DNA of 41,719 nt, from positions 1-41,719 of the forward strand of contig NZ_JALAHI010000143.1 in NCBI RefSeq assembly GCF_022711995.1. The letters run 5' to 3'. The DNA comes from Enterococcus sp. Lineage in GTDB: Bacteria; Bacillota; Bacilli; Lactobacillales; Enterococcaceae. Shown here piece after piece: positions 7,377 to 15,172 of the stretch (position 1 is its first letter; the number at the start of each line of letters is the position of its first letter). The notes beneath the pieces were generated by a model. The model was not told where the DNA came from. It saw only the letters and a program-made list of their open reading frames with translations, and searched no databases. A program made the position numbers and the translations under genes.

Positions 7377-10062
7377 GATTTGTTCCTCCTGCTATTTTTT
7401 TACGAATGACCATCGGTAAGATTCCTTGATGTTTCCAGTAGCGGATATCCGCTGGTGCATCGAAGCGCAACCGAGTTGGAAAAGTGATCGTTGTTCCATC
7501 TGTGCGTTGTGCCGTTACATCAATCTGCTGATTGACCTGCGGCTCTTCAGGCAGTTGGATAGAGAAGGACTCGGAGCCGTCAAGACCTAGGGAAGCGGCG
7601 GTTTGGCCAGCAAGGTATTCTAAAGGAATCACACCCATCATCACCAGATTACTGCGATGGATTCGTTCAAAACTTTCTGCCAAGACTACTTTGACCCCTA
7701 GAAGCTGAGTGCCTTTAGCTGCCCAATCCCGGGAAGAGCCCATGCCATAATCCTTACCGGCCAAAATAATACAGGACTGTCCATTCTCTTGATAATTCAT
7801 GGCCGCATCATAGATCGACATCGTTTCTCCTGTAGGGAAATAATGGGTGATCCCACCGCTGCTTCCAGGAACCAGCTGATTCTGCAGGCGAATGTTACCA
7901 AAGGTTCCCCGCATCATAATGTGGTGGTTGCCTCGTCGCGAACCAAAGGAATTGAACTCGCGGTAAGGGACCGTTTTACTTTGCAGAAACTTGCCAGCAG
8001 GGGAATCTAAGCCGATACTGCCAGCAGGTGAAATATGATCTGTCGTTACAGAATCGCCTAATTTAGCCAACACTTTCAAATGTGACAAACTTGTTTGTCT
8101 AGGCAATTCTTTGGTTAAGGCATCAAAATAGGGTGGGTGGGCAATGTAGGTTGACGTATCATCCCAAGCATAGCAATCGCTGATTGTTGTGTCGATGCGG
8201 TTCCAGCGTTCATTGGCATCAAATAGATGGGCATAGGCGGCACGAAACGCTTCTGGTCCCACATAAGCTTGAATGTACTCATTGACTTCTTCGTTACTTG
8301 GCCAGATATCCGCTAAGAAGATTTCTTGTCCTGCCACAACACCTAGTGGTTCCTTCGTCAAATCTTTCCGGATGGTTCCAGCGATGGCATAGGCGACGAC
8401 CAGTGGAGGAGAAGCTAAATAATTGGCTTTGATCTGTGGATGGATCCGTCCTTCAAAGTTGCGGTTTCCAGATAAAACAGAGGCAACCAGTAAATTTTCA
8501 TTCTCGATCGCTTCTGCTACAGGGGCTTCTAGCGGCCCAGAGTTGCCGATACAAGTCGTACACCCATATCCAACTAAATAGAAGCCTAATTGTTCCAGAT
8601 AAGGCAATAAGCCGCTGGCAGTTAAATAGCTAGTCACGATCTGGGAACCTGGAGCTAACGATGTCTTGACTGATTTTACTACAGTCAGTCCTTTTTCGAC
8701 TGCTTTTTTTGCGAGCAATCCCGCAGAAAGCATCACGAAAGGATTGCTGGTATTCGTACAGCTAGTGATCGCTGCTAGCACAATGTCTCCTGTCTGCAAT
8801 GTTTCGGCAGGCTCGTTTGGCCAATTGACTTGGCTGTTTTTTTGCCATTCCTCCTCCGAAAGCCCAAAGCCTTTTGGTCCATTGTCTGCCGTGAGGGAAC
8901 GATCGAAATCACTGCCAACTTCCGGTAGCAAGATACGGTCCTGTGGGCGCTTTGGTCCAGCTAACGCTGGCTGTATTTCGGCTAAATCGATAGTGACCGT
9001 TTTGGTGTAGTCTGGAATCTCTGTCGCATCATAAAAGAGATGATTGGCTTTTGTATAAGCAGCCACCTTATCGATCAGTTCCGAGGAGCGTCCGGTGGTT
9101 GCCAAATAGTTGAGGGTCTCTTCATCAATGGGGCAAAAACCGCAAGTGGCGCCATATTCCGGTGCCATATTGGCAAGAGTCGCACGGTCAGCTAAACTTA
9201 ACCGTTGATAACCGGTTCCAAAATATTCAACGAACTTTCCAACCACTTGTTCCTTTCGCAAGACTTCCGTAACAGTCAGTGCTAAATCCGTTGCTGTCGT
9301 ACCAGCAGGCATTTCATTCACAAAACAAACCCCGATAACTTCTGGAGTTGGGAAAAATGAGGGCTCCCCCAAAATCGCTGCTTCGGCTTCAATACCTCCT
9401 ACCCCCCAGCCCAATACGCCCAACCCATTGATCATCGTCGTATGGGAATCTGTTCCTTGCAATGTATCTGGAAACAGAAAGGACTCACCAGCGATGGTCT
9501 TTTCTAAGATCACATCTGATAGTGATTCAATATTTACTTGGTGGATGATGCCAGTCTCTGGCGGTACGACTTCAAAGTTGTCAAAAGAGCTTTGGGCCCA
9601 CTTCAGAAATTGGTATCGTTCTTGGTTTCGTTCAAATTCACGTGCGGTATTGAAAGCCACTGCTTCAGGAGATCCTGCACAATCGACTTGCACCGAATGA
9701 TCGACAACTAGGGTCACGGGAATCTCCGGATTGATCGTATCCGCAGCGCCGCCTAAAGCAACGATGGCATCTCGCATCGCAGCTAAATCAACGACTGCCG
9801 GAACACCGGTGAAATCTTGTAAAACGACACGCTCAGGTTTAAAAGGGACAACGCCAGCTGGCTGAATAGGGTTCCAATTGGCCAAGTGAGCCAAATAAGC
9901 CGTAGTAATTTCTTCGTCTTGGTGCCGGGCGACACTTTCGAGTAAAACACGAATCGAATAAGGCAATTTTTTTAAATCAGCGTCAAAATCAGCGGCGACC
10001 TTTGCTAAATCCATAAAAGTATAGCGTTGCTCATCCATGTACAGAGTTGTGTGCCAATTCAT
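7366..10062 (-). CDS. acnA: Aconitate hydratase (AcnA type)
   Basis: The enzyme isomerises citrate to isocitrate using a [4Fe-4S] cluster. At 898 residues it has the AcnA/IRP1 size. The cluster cysteines are visible in AAITSCTNTSNPFV and GYGCTTCIGNSGP. Other family blocks: LQDFTGVPAVVDLAAMRDA, DSHTTMINGLGVLGWGVGG, and KDYGMGSSRDWAAKGTQLLG in the swivel domain. ATG 10062 (MNWHTT) is preferred over ATG 10068 because AGGAGG directly abuts the latter but is six bases from the former. The gene is first in an operon with icd and is divergent from citrate synthase. AcnA proteins can bind RNA when demetallated, but nothing in the sequence tests that. Confidence 0.95.
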   Translation of the reverse strand: MNWHTTLYMDEQRYTFMDLAKVAADFDADLKKLPYSIRVLLESVARHQDEEITTAYLAHLANWNPIQPAGVVPFKPERVVLQDFTGVPAVVDLAAMRDAIVALGGAADTINPEIPVTLVVDHSVQVDCAGSPEAVAFNTAREFERNQERYQFLKWAQSSFDNFEVVPPETGIIHQVNIESLSDVILEKTIAGESFLFPDTLQGTDSHTTMINGLGVLGWGVGGIEAEAAILGEPSFFPTPEVIGVCFVNEMPAGTTATDLALTVTEVLRKEQVVGKFVEYFGTGYQRLSLADRATLANMAPEYGATCGFCPIDEETLNYLATTGRSSELIDKVAAYTKANHLFYDATEIPDYTKTVTIDLAEIQPALAGPKRPQDRILLPEVGSDFDRSLTADNGPKGFGLSEEEWQKNSQVNWPNEPAETLQTGDIVLAAITSCTNTSNPFVMLSAGLLAKKAVEKGLTVVKSVKTSLAPGSQIVTSYLTASGLLPYLEQLGFYLVGYGCTTCIGNSGPLEAPVAEAIENENLLVASVLSGNRNFEGRIHPQIKANYLASPPLVVAYAIAGTIRKDLTKEPLGVVAGQEIFLADIWPSNEEVNEYIQAYVGPEAFRAAYAHLFDANERWNRIDTTISDCYAWDDTSTYIAHPPYFDALTKELPRQTSLSHLKVLAKLGDSVTTDHISPAGSIGLDSPAGKFLQSKTVPYREFNSFGSRRGNHHIMMRGTFGNIRLQNQLVPGSSGGITHYFPTGETMSIYDAAMNYQENGQSCIILAGKDYGMGSSRDWAAKGTQLLGVKVVLAESFERIHRSNLVMMGVIPLEYLAGQTAASLGLDGSESFSIQLPEEPQVNQQIDVTAQRTDGTTITFPTRLRFDAPADIRYWKHQGILPMVIRKKIAGGTNHAI

Positions 10063-10103
10063 GTGCATCCTCCTTAAATATCAATATTGAACTATTAGGA
10101 ATA

Positions 10104-10131
10104 ATTATACGATTATAAAAAGAAAAATCAA
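10104..10131 (-). promoter_or_regulatory. acnA-icd promoter
   Basis: On the minus strand TTGATT (complement of 10126-10131) and TATAAT (complement of 10104-10109) are separated by 16 bases, ending ~42 bases before the acnA start. Another TATAAT overlaps slightly upstream (complement of 10112-10117). The AT-rich divergent region to 10218 could hold regulator sites. I looked for ATAA-N7-TTAT (CcpC-type) and found only a spacing of 8 (10101-10116). Confidence 0.55.
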
Positions 10132-10149
10132 TTAAAATTATGAAAAACA

Positions 10150-10177
10150 TTTCATTTTAAAAACATCGTGCTATAAT
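10150..10177 (+). promoter_or_regulatory. Citrate synthase promoter, extended -10
   Basis: TGCTATAAT (TATAAT at 10172-10177, TG at 10169-10170) is an extended -10 element. A weak -35, TTTCAT, begins at 10150 with 16-base spacing. The leader of ~70 bases includes AT-rich sequence and AGGAGG at 10236-10241. Confidence 0.65.
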
Positions 10178-10251
10178 GTTAAAAAGTTTTTATTTAAAAA
10201 TAAACCAATCGTTTAACAATGATAGCTAGAATGTTAGGAGGTAACACGGCT

Positions 10252-11613
10252 GTGGAAAGATTAGAAAAAGAAAAGAAAATTGCGCAACTTTCATCACTGT
10301 GTCAGGAGCATAATCAAATCGATGTGAATCTTTATTCAGAATATGATGTCAAACGCGGATTGAGAGATTTGGATGGGAAAGGGGTCTTAGCTGGCTTGAC
10401 GACCATCTCTACTATTTATCCAGAGAAAATCGTTGCAGGAAAGCCCGTGGATGCCTGTGGTGAACTGCGTTATCGTGGCATTGATATCAACCAGCTGGTT
10501 GCAGGATTTGTTGAAGAAAATCGGTTTGGTTTTGAGGAAATTGCATATTTATTACTTTTTGGTGAATTGCCCACTTCAACTGAATTGCGAAGCTTTCGTC
10601 AGCTTTTGGCGGACAAACGGACACTTCCGACGAATTTTGTTCGTGACGTGATCATGAAAGCACCCTCTGCAGACATTATGAATAGTTTGTCTCGCAGCAT
10701 TCTAACATTAGCCAGTTACGATCCCCAAGCAGATGATGTCCGTATCGAGAATGTCTTGGAACAAAGCTTGATGCTGATCAGTGTTTTTCCATTACTGGCC
10801 ATCTATGCTTACCATGCTTATAACCATTACAATCAAGGGGAAAGCATGTATATCCATCGCCCTTCAGAAGAGTTAAGTACGGCGGAAACGATCTTGACCA
10901 TGCTGCGCCCCGATAAAGACTATAGTTTTCAAGAAGCCCAGACGTTGGATATGGCACTAGTCTTACATATGGAACATGGGGGAGGCAATAATTCGACCTT
11001 TACGACTCGCGTGGTGACCTCTAGTGGTACGGATACCTATTCGACGATTGCTGCAGCATTAGGTTCATTAAAAGGACCGAAACACGGCGGAGCAAACATC
11101 AAAGTAACGGAAATGATGACAGACTTGAAGCAACAAGTGGCGGATTCAACAGATGAAACAGCGATCCGCCGCTATCTGGAAGCAATTTTGGCGAAAGAAG
11201 CCTTTGACCATAAGGGATTGATCTATGGCATGGGGCATGCAGTCTATAGTGTCAATGATCCCCGAGCAGCAATCTTTAAAAACTATGTTGCGAAACTTGC
11301 GCAGGAGAAAGGAGCCGCTGCTTGGCAGGAATATCAGCTGTATACAACGGTTGAGCGGATCGCTCCGGAAGTCATTGCGCAAAAACGTAAAATATACAAA
11401 GGCGTCAGCGCGAATATCGATTTTTTCAGTGGCTTTGTTTACAAAATGTTGGACTTGCCAGAGGAACTTTACACACCGATGTTTGCGATTGCCCGCATCG
11501 TCGGCTGGTCTGCGCATCGCATCGAAGAATTAGTCAATGCTCAGAAAATCATGCGGCCAGCTTATAAAGAAGTGTCTTCTGACCGTGAATATAAAGGATT
11601 GGATCAGCGCTAG
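10252..11613 (+). CDS. Citrate synthase
   Basis: The enzyme condenses acetyl-CoA with oxaloacetate to citrate, feeding the divergent acnA-icd operon. Motifs: LRYRGIDINQLV near the N-terminus; LHMEHGGGNNSTFTTRVV containing the first catalytic-region His; GSLKGPKHGGANIKV; GMGHAVYSVNDPRA; and ANIDFFSGFVYKML near the C-terminus. The longest frame begins at ATG 10219, but AGGAGG (10236-10241) lies downstream of that codon and ten bases before GTG 10252. I therefore take GTG 10252, giving 453 residues. The length exceeds the ~370 residues of Bacillus CitZ and resembles the longer streptococcal/enterococcal-type enzyme. A hairpin terminator follows, so the gene is probably monocistronic. Confidence 0.92.
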   Translation: MERLEKEKKIAQLSSLCQEHNQIDVNLYSEYDVKRGLRDLDGKGVLAGLTTISTIYPEKIVAGKPVDACGELRYRGIDINQLVAGFVEENRFGFEEIAYLLLFGELPTSTELRSFRQLLADKRTLPTNFVRDVIMKAPSADIMNSLSRSILTLASYDPQADDVRIENVLEQSLMLISVFPLLAIYAYHAYNHYNQGESMYIHRPSEELSTAETILTMLRPDKDYSFQEAQTLDMALVLHMEHGGGNNSTFTTRVVTSSGTDTYSTIAAALGSLKGPKHGGANIKVTEMMTDLKQQVADSTDETAIRRYLEAILAKEAFDHKGLIYGMGHAVYSVNDPRAAIFKNYVAKLAQEKGAAAWQEYQLYTTVERIAPEVIAQKRKIYKGVSANIDFFSGFVYKMLDLPEELYTPMFAIARIVGWSAHRIEELVNAQKIMRPAYKEVSSDREYKGLDQR

Positions 11614-11644
11614 TCTTTAACAGCGGTATTCCTCCATCTCTAGG

Positions 11645-11680
11645 AAGCGATTGCAGATAATTTCTGGGATCGCTTTTTCT
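11645..11680 (+). terminator. Terminator after citrate synthase
   Basis: The arms AAGCGAT (11645-11651) and ATCGCTT (11669-11675) are followed by a short T run. A modest intrinsic terminator 32 bases after the citrate synthase stop. Confidence 0.6.
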
Positions 11681-11742
11681 GTTAAAAAAAACAACACTTT
11701 TTATTGATTTGCAATAATTTATCCAGTAACAAGTGTTTTTCT

Positions 11743-11771
11743 TTGTAAAAAAAACAAAAAAATTCTATGCT
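11743..11771 (+). promoter_or_regulatory. Promoter of the gls24-spx pair
   Basis: TTGTAA (11743-11748) and TATGCT (11766-11771) are separated by 17 bases. Transcription would begin near 11778, just at a GAGGAGG sequence (11776-11782) that precedes a small open frame. Confidence 0.5.
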
Positions 11772-11788
11772 AATAGAGGAGGGTATTT

Positions 11789-11887
11789 ATACTCGTCGTC
11801 TCAGATACTAGTAAAGGGCTGTTGGTTTTGGTTGATCTTTTATTAGAAAAACGTCCTTTTTTAGAAATGTTGGCAGAAGGAGTGTGA
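11789..11887 (+). other. Possible 32-codon leader ORF lacking a standard start codon
   Basis: An open frame of 32 codons runs from an ATA codon at 11789 to TGA at 11885-11887, four bases before the gls24-like ATG. It reads ILVVSDTSKGLLVLVDLLLE followed by KRPFLEMLAEGV. GAGGAGG lies six bases upstream of the ATA, where an initiation codon would be expected. TAA and TAG in frame just upstream rule out a longer gene. It could be a leader peptide using ATA, a remnant with a mutated ATG, or chance. No family is recognised. Confidence 0.25.
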
Positions 11888-11891
11888 AAAG

Positions 11892-12275
11892 ATGGAAAAT
11901 GAACAAGCAAGCACAGCAGATGCTCTGACATTTGAGGAGAAAGTCTTGCAGACGATCGTGGGCGTGGCTTTGACATCGATCGATGGGTTGATCAGTGCAG
12001 ATGGAAAATTTCTTTCAGGCATGACGGATGATTTGGCACAACAGAATCACGTCACATCGGGGATCGAAGTCGAAGTTGGCAAAGAACAAGTAGCGATTGA
12101 TTTAGAGGTGGTTGTTGCTTATGGGAAGGATATTCCGCAGTTGTTTGCCCAGATCCAAGAAGTGGTTTTGCAAGAAGTTGGTCGATTGACTGCGTTGGAA
12201 ATCAAAGAAATCAACATTCGTATCGTGGATGTCGTCAAACAAGACACGATCGAAAAAATCAAAGATAATCAATAA
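11892..12275 (+). CDS. Asp23/Gls24 family envelope stress protein
   Basis: The 127-residue protein shows the Asp23/Gls24 fold signature. LQTIVGVALTSIDGLISADG opens it; GIEVEVGKEQVAIDLEVVVA and YGKDIPQLFAQIQEVVLQEV follow; LEIKEINIRIVDV closes it. Family members (Gls24 of E. faecalis, Asp23 of S. aureus) are induced by alkali, bile or starvation and act at the membrane periphery. The usual partners AmaP, GlsB and DUF2273 are not next to it, so this is probably one of several paralogs. The start follows AAGGAG with eight bases. Spx follows after 35 bases, most likely co-transcribed. Confidence 0.88.
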   Translation: MENEQASTADALTFEEKVLQTIVGVALTSIDGLISADGKFLSGMTDDLAQQNHVTSGIEVEVGKEQVAIDLEVVVAYGKDIPQLFAQIQEVVLQEVGRLTALEIKEINIRIVDVVKQDTIEKIKDNQ

Positions 12276-12310
12276 GAATCCGAAGAAAAATTAGAAAGGA
12301 AGAATGATCA

Positions 12311-12760
12311 ATGATTTCACTATACACAACACCTAGTTGTACATCTTGTCGTAAAGCGCGGATGTGGTTGACCGAAAATGAACTACCATTCAAAGAAAGA
12401 AACATTTTTAGCGATCCATTGAATAGTGATGAACTACTGGAAATTCTTTCTTTGACGAAAAACGGAACCGAAGATATTATCTCAACCCGCTCAAAGGTGT
12501 ATCAAAAATTAGACATCGATTTGGACGAGCTGAAATTAGAAGAATTATTGTCGTTGATCGAACAATACCCTAACTTGTTGAAACGTCCAATCATCGTTGA
12601 TGGTGATAAGTTGCAAGTTGGCTACAATGAAGATGATATTCGCAAATTTGTTCCCCGTAACATTCGGAAAATCATCTTTAAAAAACGCCAGAAAGACTTG
12701 CTGCTATTTAATTACCACCAAAAAAAATCATCTGGGGAGTCTGTCGTTAATATCATTTGA
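12311..12760 (+). CDS. spx: Spx family transcriptional regulator with C-terminal extension
   Basis: Spx binds the RNA polymerase alpha C-terminal domain and redirects transcription under thiol stress. The redox CxxC pair is present as C10-T-S-C13. The sequence tracks Bacillus Spx closely, including NGTEDIISTRSKVYQKL (the alpha-CTD-binding Gly region), LKRPIIVDGDKLQVGYNEDD and IRKFVPRNIRK. Bacillus Spx has 131 residues; this one has 149, with a basic, then Ser/Gly-rich tail (HQKKSSGESVVNII) not seen in the Bacillus protein. ClpXP recognises the Spx C-terminus, so the tail may alter turnover. AAAGGAAG precedes the start. A strong hairpin terminator follows at 12782. Confidence 0.93.
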   Translation: MISLYTTPSCTSCRKARMWLTENELPFKERNIFSDPLNSDELLEILSLTKNGTEDIISTRSKVYQKLDIDLDELKLEELLSLIEQYPNLLKRPIIVDGDKLQVGYNEDDIRKFVPRNIRKIIFKKRQKDLLLFNYHQKKSSGESVVNII

Positions 12761-12781
12761 TTTGTCCCTTTGATTCATTAC

Positions 12782-12823
12782 AAACTGTGTGGTATTTCAT
12801 TTGGAAAACCAGCACAGTTTTTT
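12782..12823 (+). terminator. Terminator after spx
   Basis: AAACTGTG..TGGT pairs with ACCAGCACAGTTT, followed by six T residues. The next ~120 bases, up to the rpsD terminator, contain no recognisable gene. Confidence 0.75.
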
Positions 12824-12941
12824 GATTGCTAAAAAAAGGTGCCCACAGGGGTCAGCCTCAAAATAAGAAGGAATTTTGGGAAATTACCTTTCTGTTTTTG
12901 TAGAACGGTCGGTTCCTGAATAAAGCGCCGAATCGATTAGA

Positions 12942-12977
12942 CAAAAAAAGCTGTGACAAGACTTTTGCCACAGCTTC
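12942..12977 (-). terminator. rpsD terminator
   Basis: On the minus strand AAGCTGTGGCAAAAG / CTTGTCACAGCTTTTTTT forms a stable stem with a run of seven T residues, 12 bases after the rpsD stop. It shares its core with the hairpins at 2570 and 28622. Confidence 0.85.
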
Positions 12978-12988
12978 GATAAAACATC

Positions 12989-13600
12989 TTATAGTTTTTG
13001 GTTGTAGAATTCAACGACTAGTGCTTCGTCAACTTCTGCAGTTAATTCATCACGTTCTGGTAAACGAGTCAATGAACCTTCTAATTTTTCAGCATCAAAA
13101 CTTACAAATGCAGTACGACCAGTTGTTGCTTCGATTGCATCTTTGATTGTTGAGATGTTTTGTGATTTTTCACGAACGCTGATCACTTGACCAACTTCAA
13201 CGTGGTAAGAAGGGATATCTACACGTTTGCCATCTACTAAAATATGGCCATGGTTTACTAATTGACGTGCTTGACGACGAGTAGTTGCAAGACCTAAACG
13301 GTAAACGACATTATCCAAACGTTGTTCTAGCAAGATCATGAAGTTAACACCGTGTTTACCTTCTTTGATTTTGCTTGCTTTGATAAACAATGTACGGAAT
13401 TGACGTTCGTTCATGCCATACATATGACGAAGTTTTTGTTTTTCAGTCAATTGCATACCGTATTCTGATTTTTTGCCACGGCTGTTTGGTCCGTGTTGTC
13501 CTGGAGCGTAAGGGCGACGTGCCAATTCTTTACCAGTTTCTGAAAGAGAAATTCCTAAACGACGAGAAATTTTCCATGATGGTCCTGTATAACGAGACAT
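12989..13600 (-). CDS. rpsD: 30S ribosomal protein S4
   Basis: S4 is a primary 16S rRNA-binding protein and nucleates 30S assembly; it also represses its own mRNA. The 203-residue product begins [20 protein letters not shown] and has the S4 RNA-binding domain ([40 protein letters not shown]). The N-terminus lacks the zinc-binding cysteines found in some S4 proteins, so this is the C-minus type. The start is fixed by a GGAGG sequence eight bases upstream. The gene stands alone, as in Bacillus, outside the alpha operon. Confidence 0.98.
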   Translation of the reverse strand: MSRYTGPSWKISRRLGISLSETGKELARRPYAPGQHGPNSRGKKSEYGMQLTEKQKLRHMYGMNERQFRTLFIKASKIKEGKHGVNFMILLEQRLDNVVYRLGLATTRRQARQLVNHGHILVDGKRVDIPSYHVEVGQVISVREKSQNISTIKDAIEATTGRTAFVSFDAEKLEGSLTRLPERDELTAEVDEALVVEFYNQKL

Positions 13601-13772
13601 AATTTAGTTCCTCCAATAAATATAGTTTGGAGTAAAATAATCCGTTGAAAAATTCACATCCGTGCAGTTCGTTCTTCAATCTTCACCTTTGCAGCCGCGG
13701 TTACGCAATTGAACCTTGTAGGCAACGAACTGGTGACGAGCTGTTATTTCCCTGCTGCATTATTTTACACAA
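13601..13772 (-). promoter_or_regulatory. Structured 5' leader of rpsD (S4 autoregulatory leader type)
   Basis: A ~170-base transcribed leader precedes rpsD. It contains complementary arms CAGTTCGTT and AACGAACTG (plus-strand copies near 13664-13672 and 13723-13731) that would close a hairpin about 68 bases long. Inside are conserved-looking GC-rich elements (CCGCGGCTGC). Firmicute rpsD mRNAs carry an S4-binding leader with such a folded region. Assignment rests on position and pairing, not on a covariance search. Confidence 0.65.
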
Positions 13773-13777
13773 TGACC

Positions 13778-13807
13778 ATTGTACGATAAAATGGTCTCAA
13801 AAGTCAA
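13778..13807 (-). promoter_or_regulatory. rpsD promoter
   Basis: On the minus strand TTGACT (complement of 13802-13807) and TACAAT (complement of 13778-13783) are spaced by 18 bases, a strong promoter fitting a ribosomal protein gene. Confidence 0.75.
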
Positions 13808-13881
13808 GGTAAGATTGCATCAATTTATTCTGAAAAATAAATGAATGTTTTCATAAAATGTTACGTTTTTTCAGAAAATGC

Positions 13882-13910
13882 TTTACAAATAGTTGGTTGG
13901 TTATTAAAAT
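13882..13910 (+). promoter_or_regulatory. Promoter of the formate/nitrite-type channel gene
   Basis: TTTACA (13882-13887) and TAAAAT (13905-13910) are spaced by 17 bases. The leader to the ATG at 13971 is ~55 bases and includes AAAAGGAG. Confidence 0.6.
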
Positions 13911-13970
13911 ATGAAGGTGTTTTGCAATTTATCCTATGCATAATTATCATACCTTAAAAGGAGCAGAAAA

Positions 13971-14768
13971 ATGAACCCAGTATCCCCATTATTTGAGAAA
14001 ATTGATTCTTCCATTGAAAAGAAAGTTGATTTGATCAAAAGCAGTTATTTGCGTTATGCTGTACGGGCCATGATGGCATGTCTTTTCTTGACGCTAGGAA
14101 CAGCGATTGCTTTTGCAATTGCTATGAAAGGCGAGGACATTGTACACGGGCTAGGAAAAATGTTGTATGCATTTATGTTTAGTTGGTCGCTTGTCATGAT
14201 CTTGTATATGAATGCGGAATTAGGTACATCGAATATGTTGTATATGACTGTTGGCGTTTATCGCAAACGTTTGAGTGTTCCTTTGGCTTTGAAGATTTTG
14301 TTCACTTGTGTGCTTTTTAATTTGATCGGCGGCGTCATTTTTGGCTCAATCATTTCCTTAACGGGACCTTTCCAAGGGTTGCCTGCGGATAATTTTTTGC
14401 TGACTTCGATTACGGCAAAGCTGGATAAATCAACTGTGCAAATCCTTGTTGAAGCAATGTTTGCAAATATTGTGGTGAACACAGCGGTTTTAGTAAGTAT
14501 GCGGATGAAAGATGATGCAGGGAAAGTCGCTGCGATCATTTTCATTATCTTTATTTTTGCCTTCTTAGGCTATGAACACGTCATCGCCAACTTCCCGGCA
14601 TTTACTTTGGCATTCTGGGCATCTGGCGGACACTTAGCCGGAATGACAGTGGGCAGCGTGATTCACAACCTGGTCTTTGCTTTTATTGGCAACTACATTG
14701 GCGGCGGCTTGGTCATGGGTCTTGGCTATGCTTGGCTCAATCAATCGAAATCAACCTATGTGGATTAA
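13971..14768 (+). CDS. Formate/nitrite transporter (FNT) family protein
   Basis: FNT proteins are pentameric membrane channels for formate, nitrite, lactate or hydrosulfide. This 265-residue protein has about six hydrophobic segments. It has the FNT-like central part (SLVMILYMNAELGTSNMLYM) and the later helix region FANIVVNTAVLVSMRMKDDA, corresponding to the family's conserved N-x-L-V block before the last two helices. Export of formate from pyruvate formate-lyase is the likeliest role in a fermenting coccus, but no pfl or nirC context is present. It has its own promoter and a strong terminator, so it is monocistronic. Confidence 0.82.
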   Translation: MNPVSPLFEKIDSSIEKKVDLIKSSYLRYAVRAMMACLFLTLGTAIAFAIAMKGEDIVHGLGKMLYAFMFSWSLVMILYMNAELGTSNMLYMTVGVYRKRLSVPLALKILFTCVLFNLIGGVIFGSIISLTGPFQGLPADNFLLTSITAKLDKSTVQILVEAMFANIVVNTAVLVSMRMKDDAGKVAAIIFIIFIFAFLGYEHVIANFPAFTLAFWASGGHLAGMTVGSVIHNLVFAFIGNYIGGGLVMGLGYAWLNQSKSTYVD

Positions 14769-14783
14769 GATACGTGGATTAAG

Positions 14784-14811
14784 AGAAGCAGCAATGCTTC
14801 TTTTTTTTTTG
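14784..14811 (+). terminator. Terminator after the FNT gene
   Basis: AGAAGCA-GCAA-TGCTTCT (14784-14801) is followed by ten T residues. Confidence 0.85.
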
Positions 14812-14821
14812 TAAAAGATGA

Positions 14822-14850
14822 TTGACAGCGAAAAATCATTCTGCTATTCT
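14822..14850 (+). promoter_or_regulatory. Promoter of the T-box leader
   Basis: Consensus TTGACA (14822-14827) and TATTCT (14845-14850) are spaced by 17 bases with TG at the extended -10 position. Confidence 0.8.
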
Positions 14851-14856
14851 TGTTAA

Positions 14857-15151
14857 AAATCAATAAGTAAACACGTAGAAAAAGAAAGTAAGATTCTGTG
14901 GAATTTCTAACAGAGAGCCCCGGCAGCTGAAAAAGGGTGAAAGAAAGCGAATCTGAAAATGACTTTTGAGTGGGTGCTTCGAGAACGCAGGTTTTAGAAG
15001 TGCACGGATGTCCCCGTTAAAAAGATCCCAATATCACGCACAAGCGTCGCATTGGAGTAGAGGCACTCTTCGTAAGAGGGGGGCAAACTAAGGTGGTACC
15101 ATGTAAGTTTATTACATCCTTAAGAGATGATCTCTTAAGGATTTTTTTTTT
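14857..15151 (+). promoter_or_regulatory. T-box riboswitch, methionine specificity
   Basis: A tRNA-sensing leader controls the methyltransferase gene behind it. Stem I begins with AGTA-AGATTC, whose complement GAATCT is followed by GAA (14955-14957), A, then ATG (14959-14961). This is the usual loop-E plus specifier arrangement, so the specifier codon is Met. The distal AGAGAG and GGCAGCTGAAAAAGGGTG elements match stem I conservation. The T-box sequence AAGGTGGTACC lies at 15090-15100, with UGGU at 15094-15097 suited to a tRNA ending ACCA. The terminator is CCTTAAGAGA / TCTCTTAAGG (15118-15140) followed by ten T residues. Uncharged tRNA-Met should allow read-through. Confidence 0.93.
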
Positions 15152-15172
15152 ATCTAAAAAGGAGGAGAAACC

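Noticed and set aside
10101-10116. CcpC-type box ATAA-N7-TTAT between acnA and citrate synthase
   Set aside because: The spacing is 8, not 7, and the region is AT-rich enough for chance matches.
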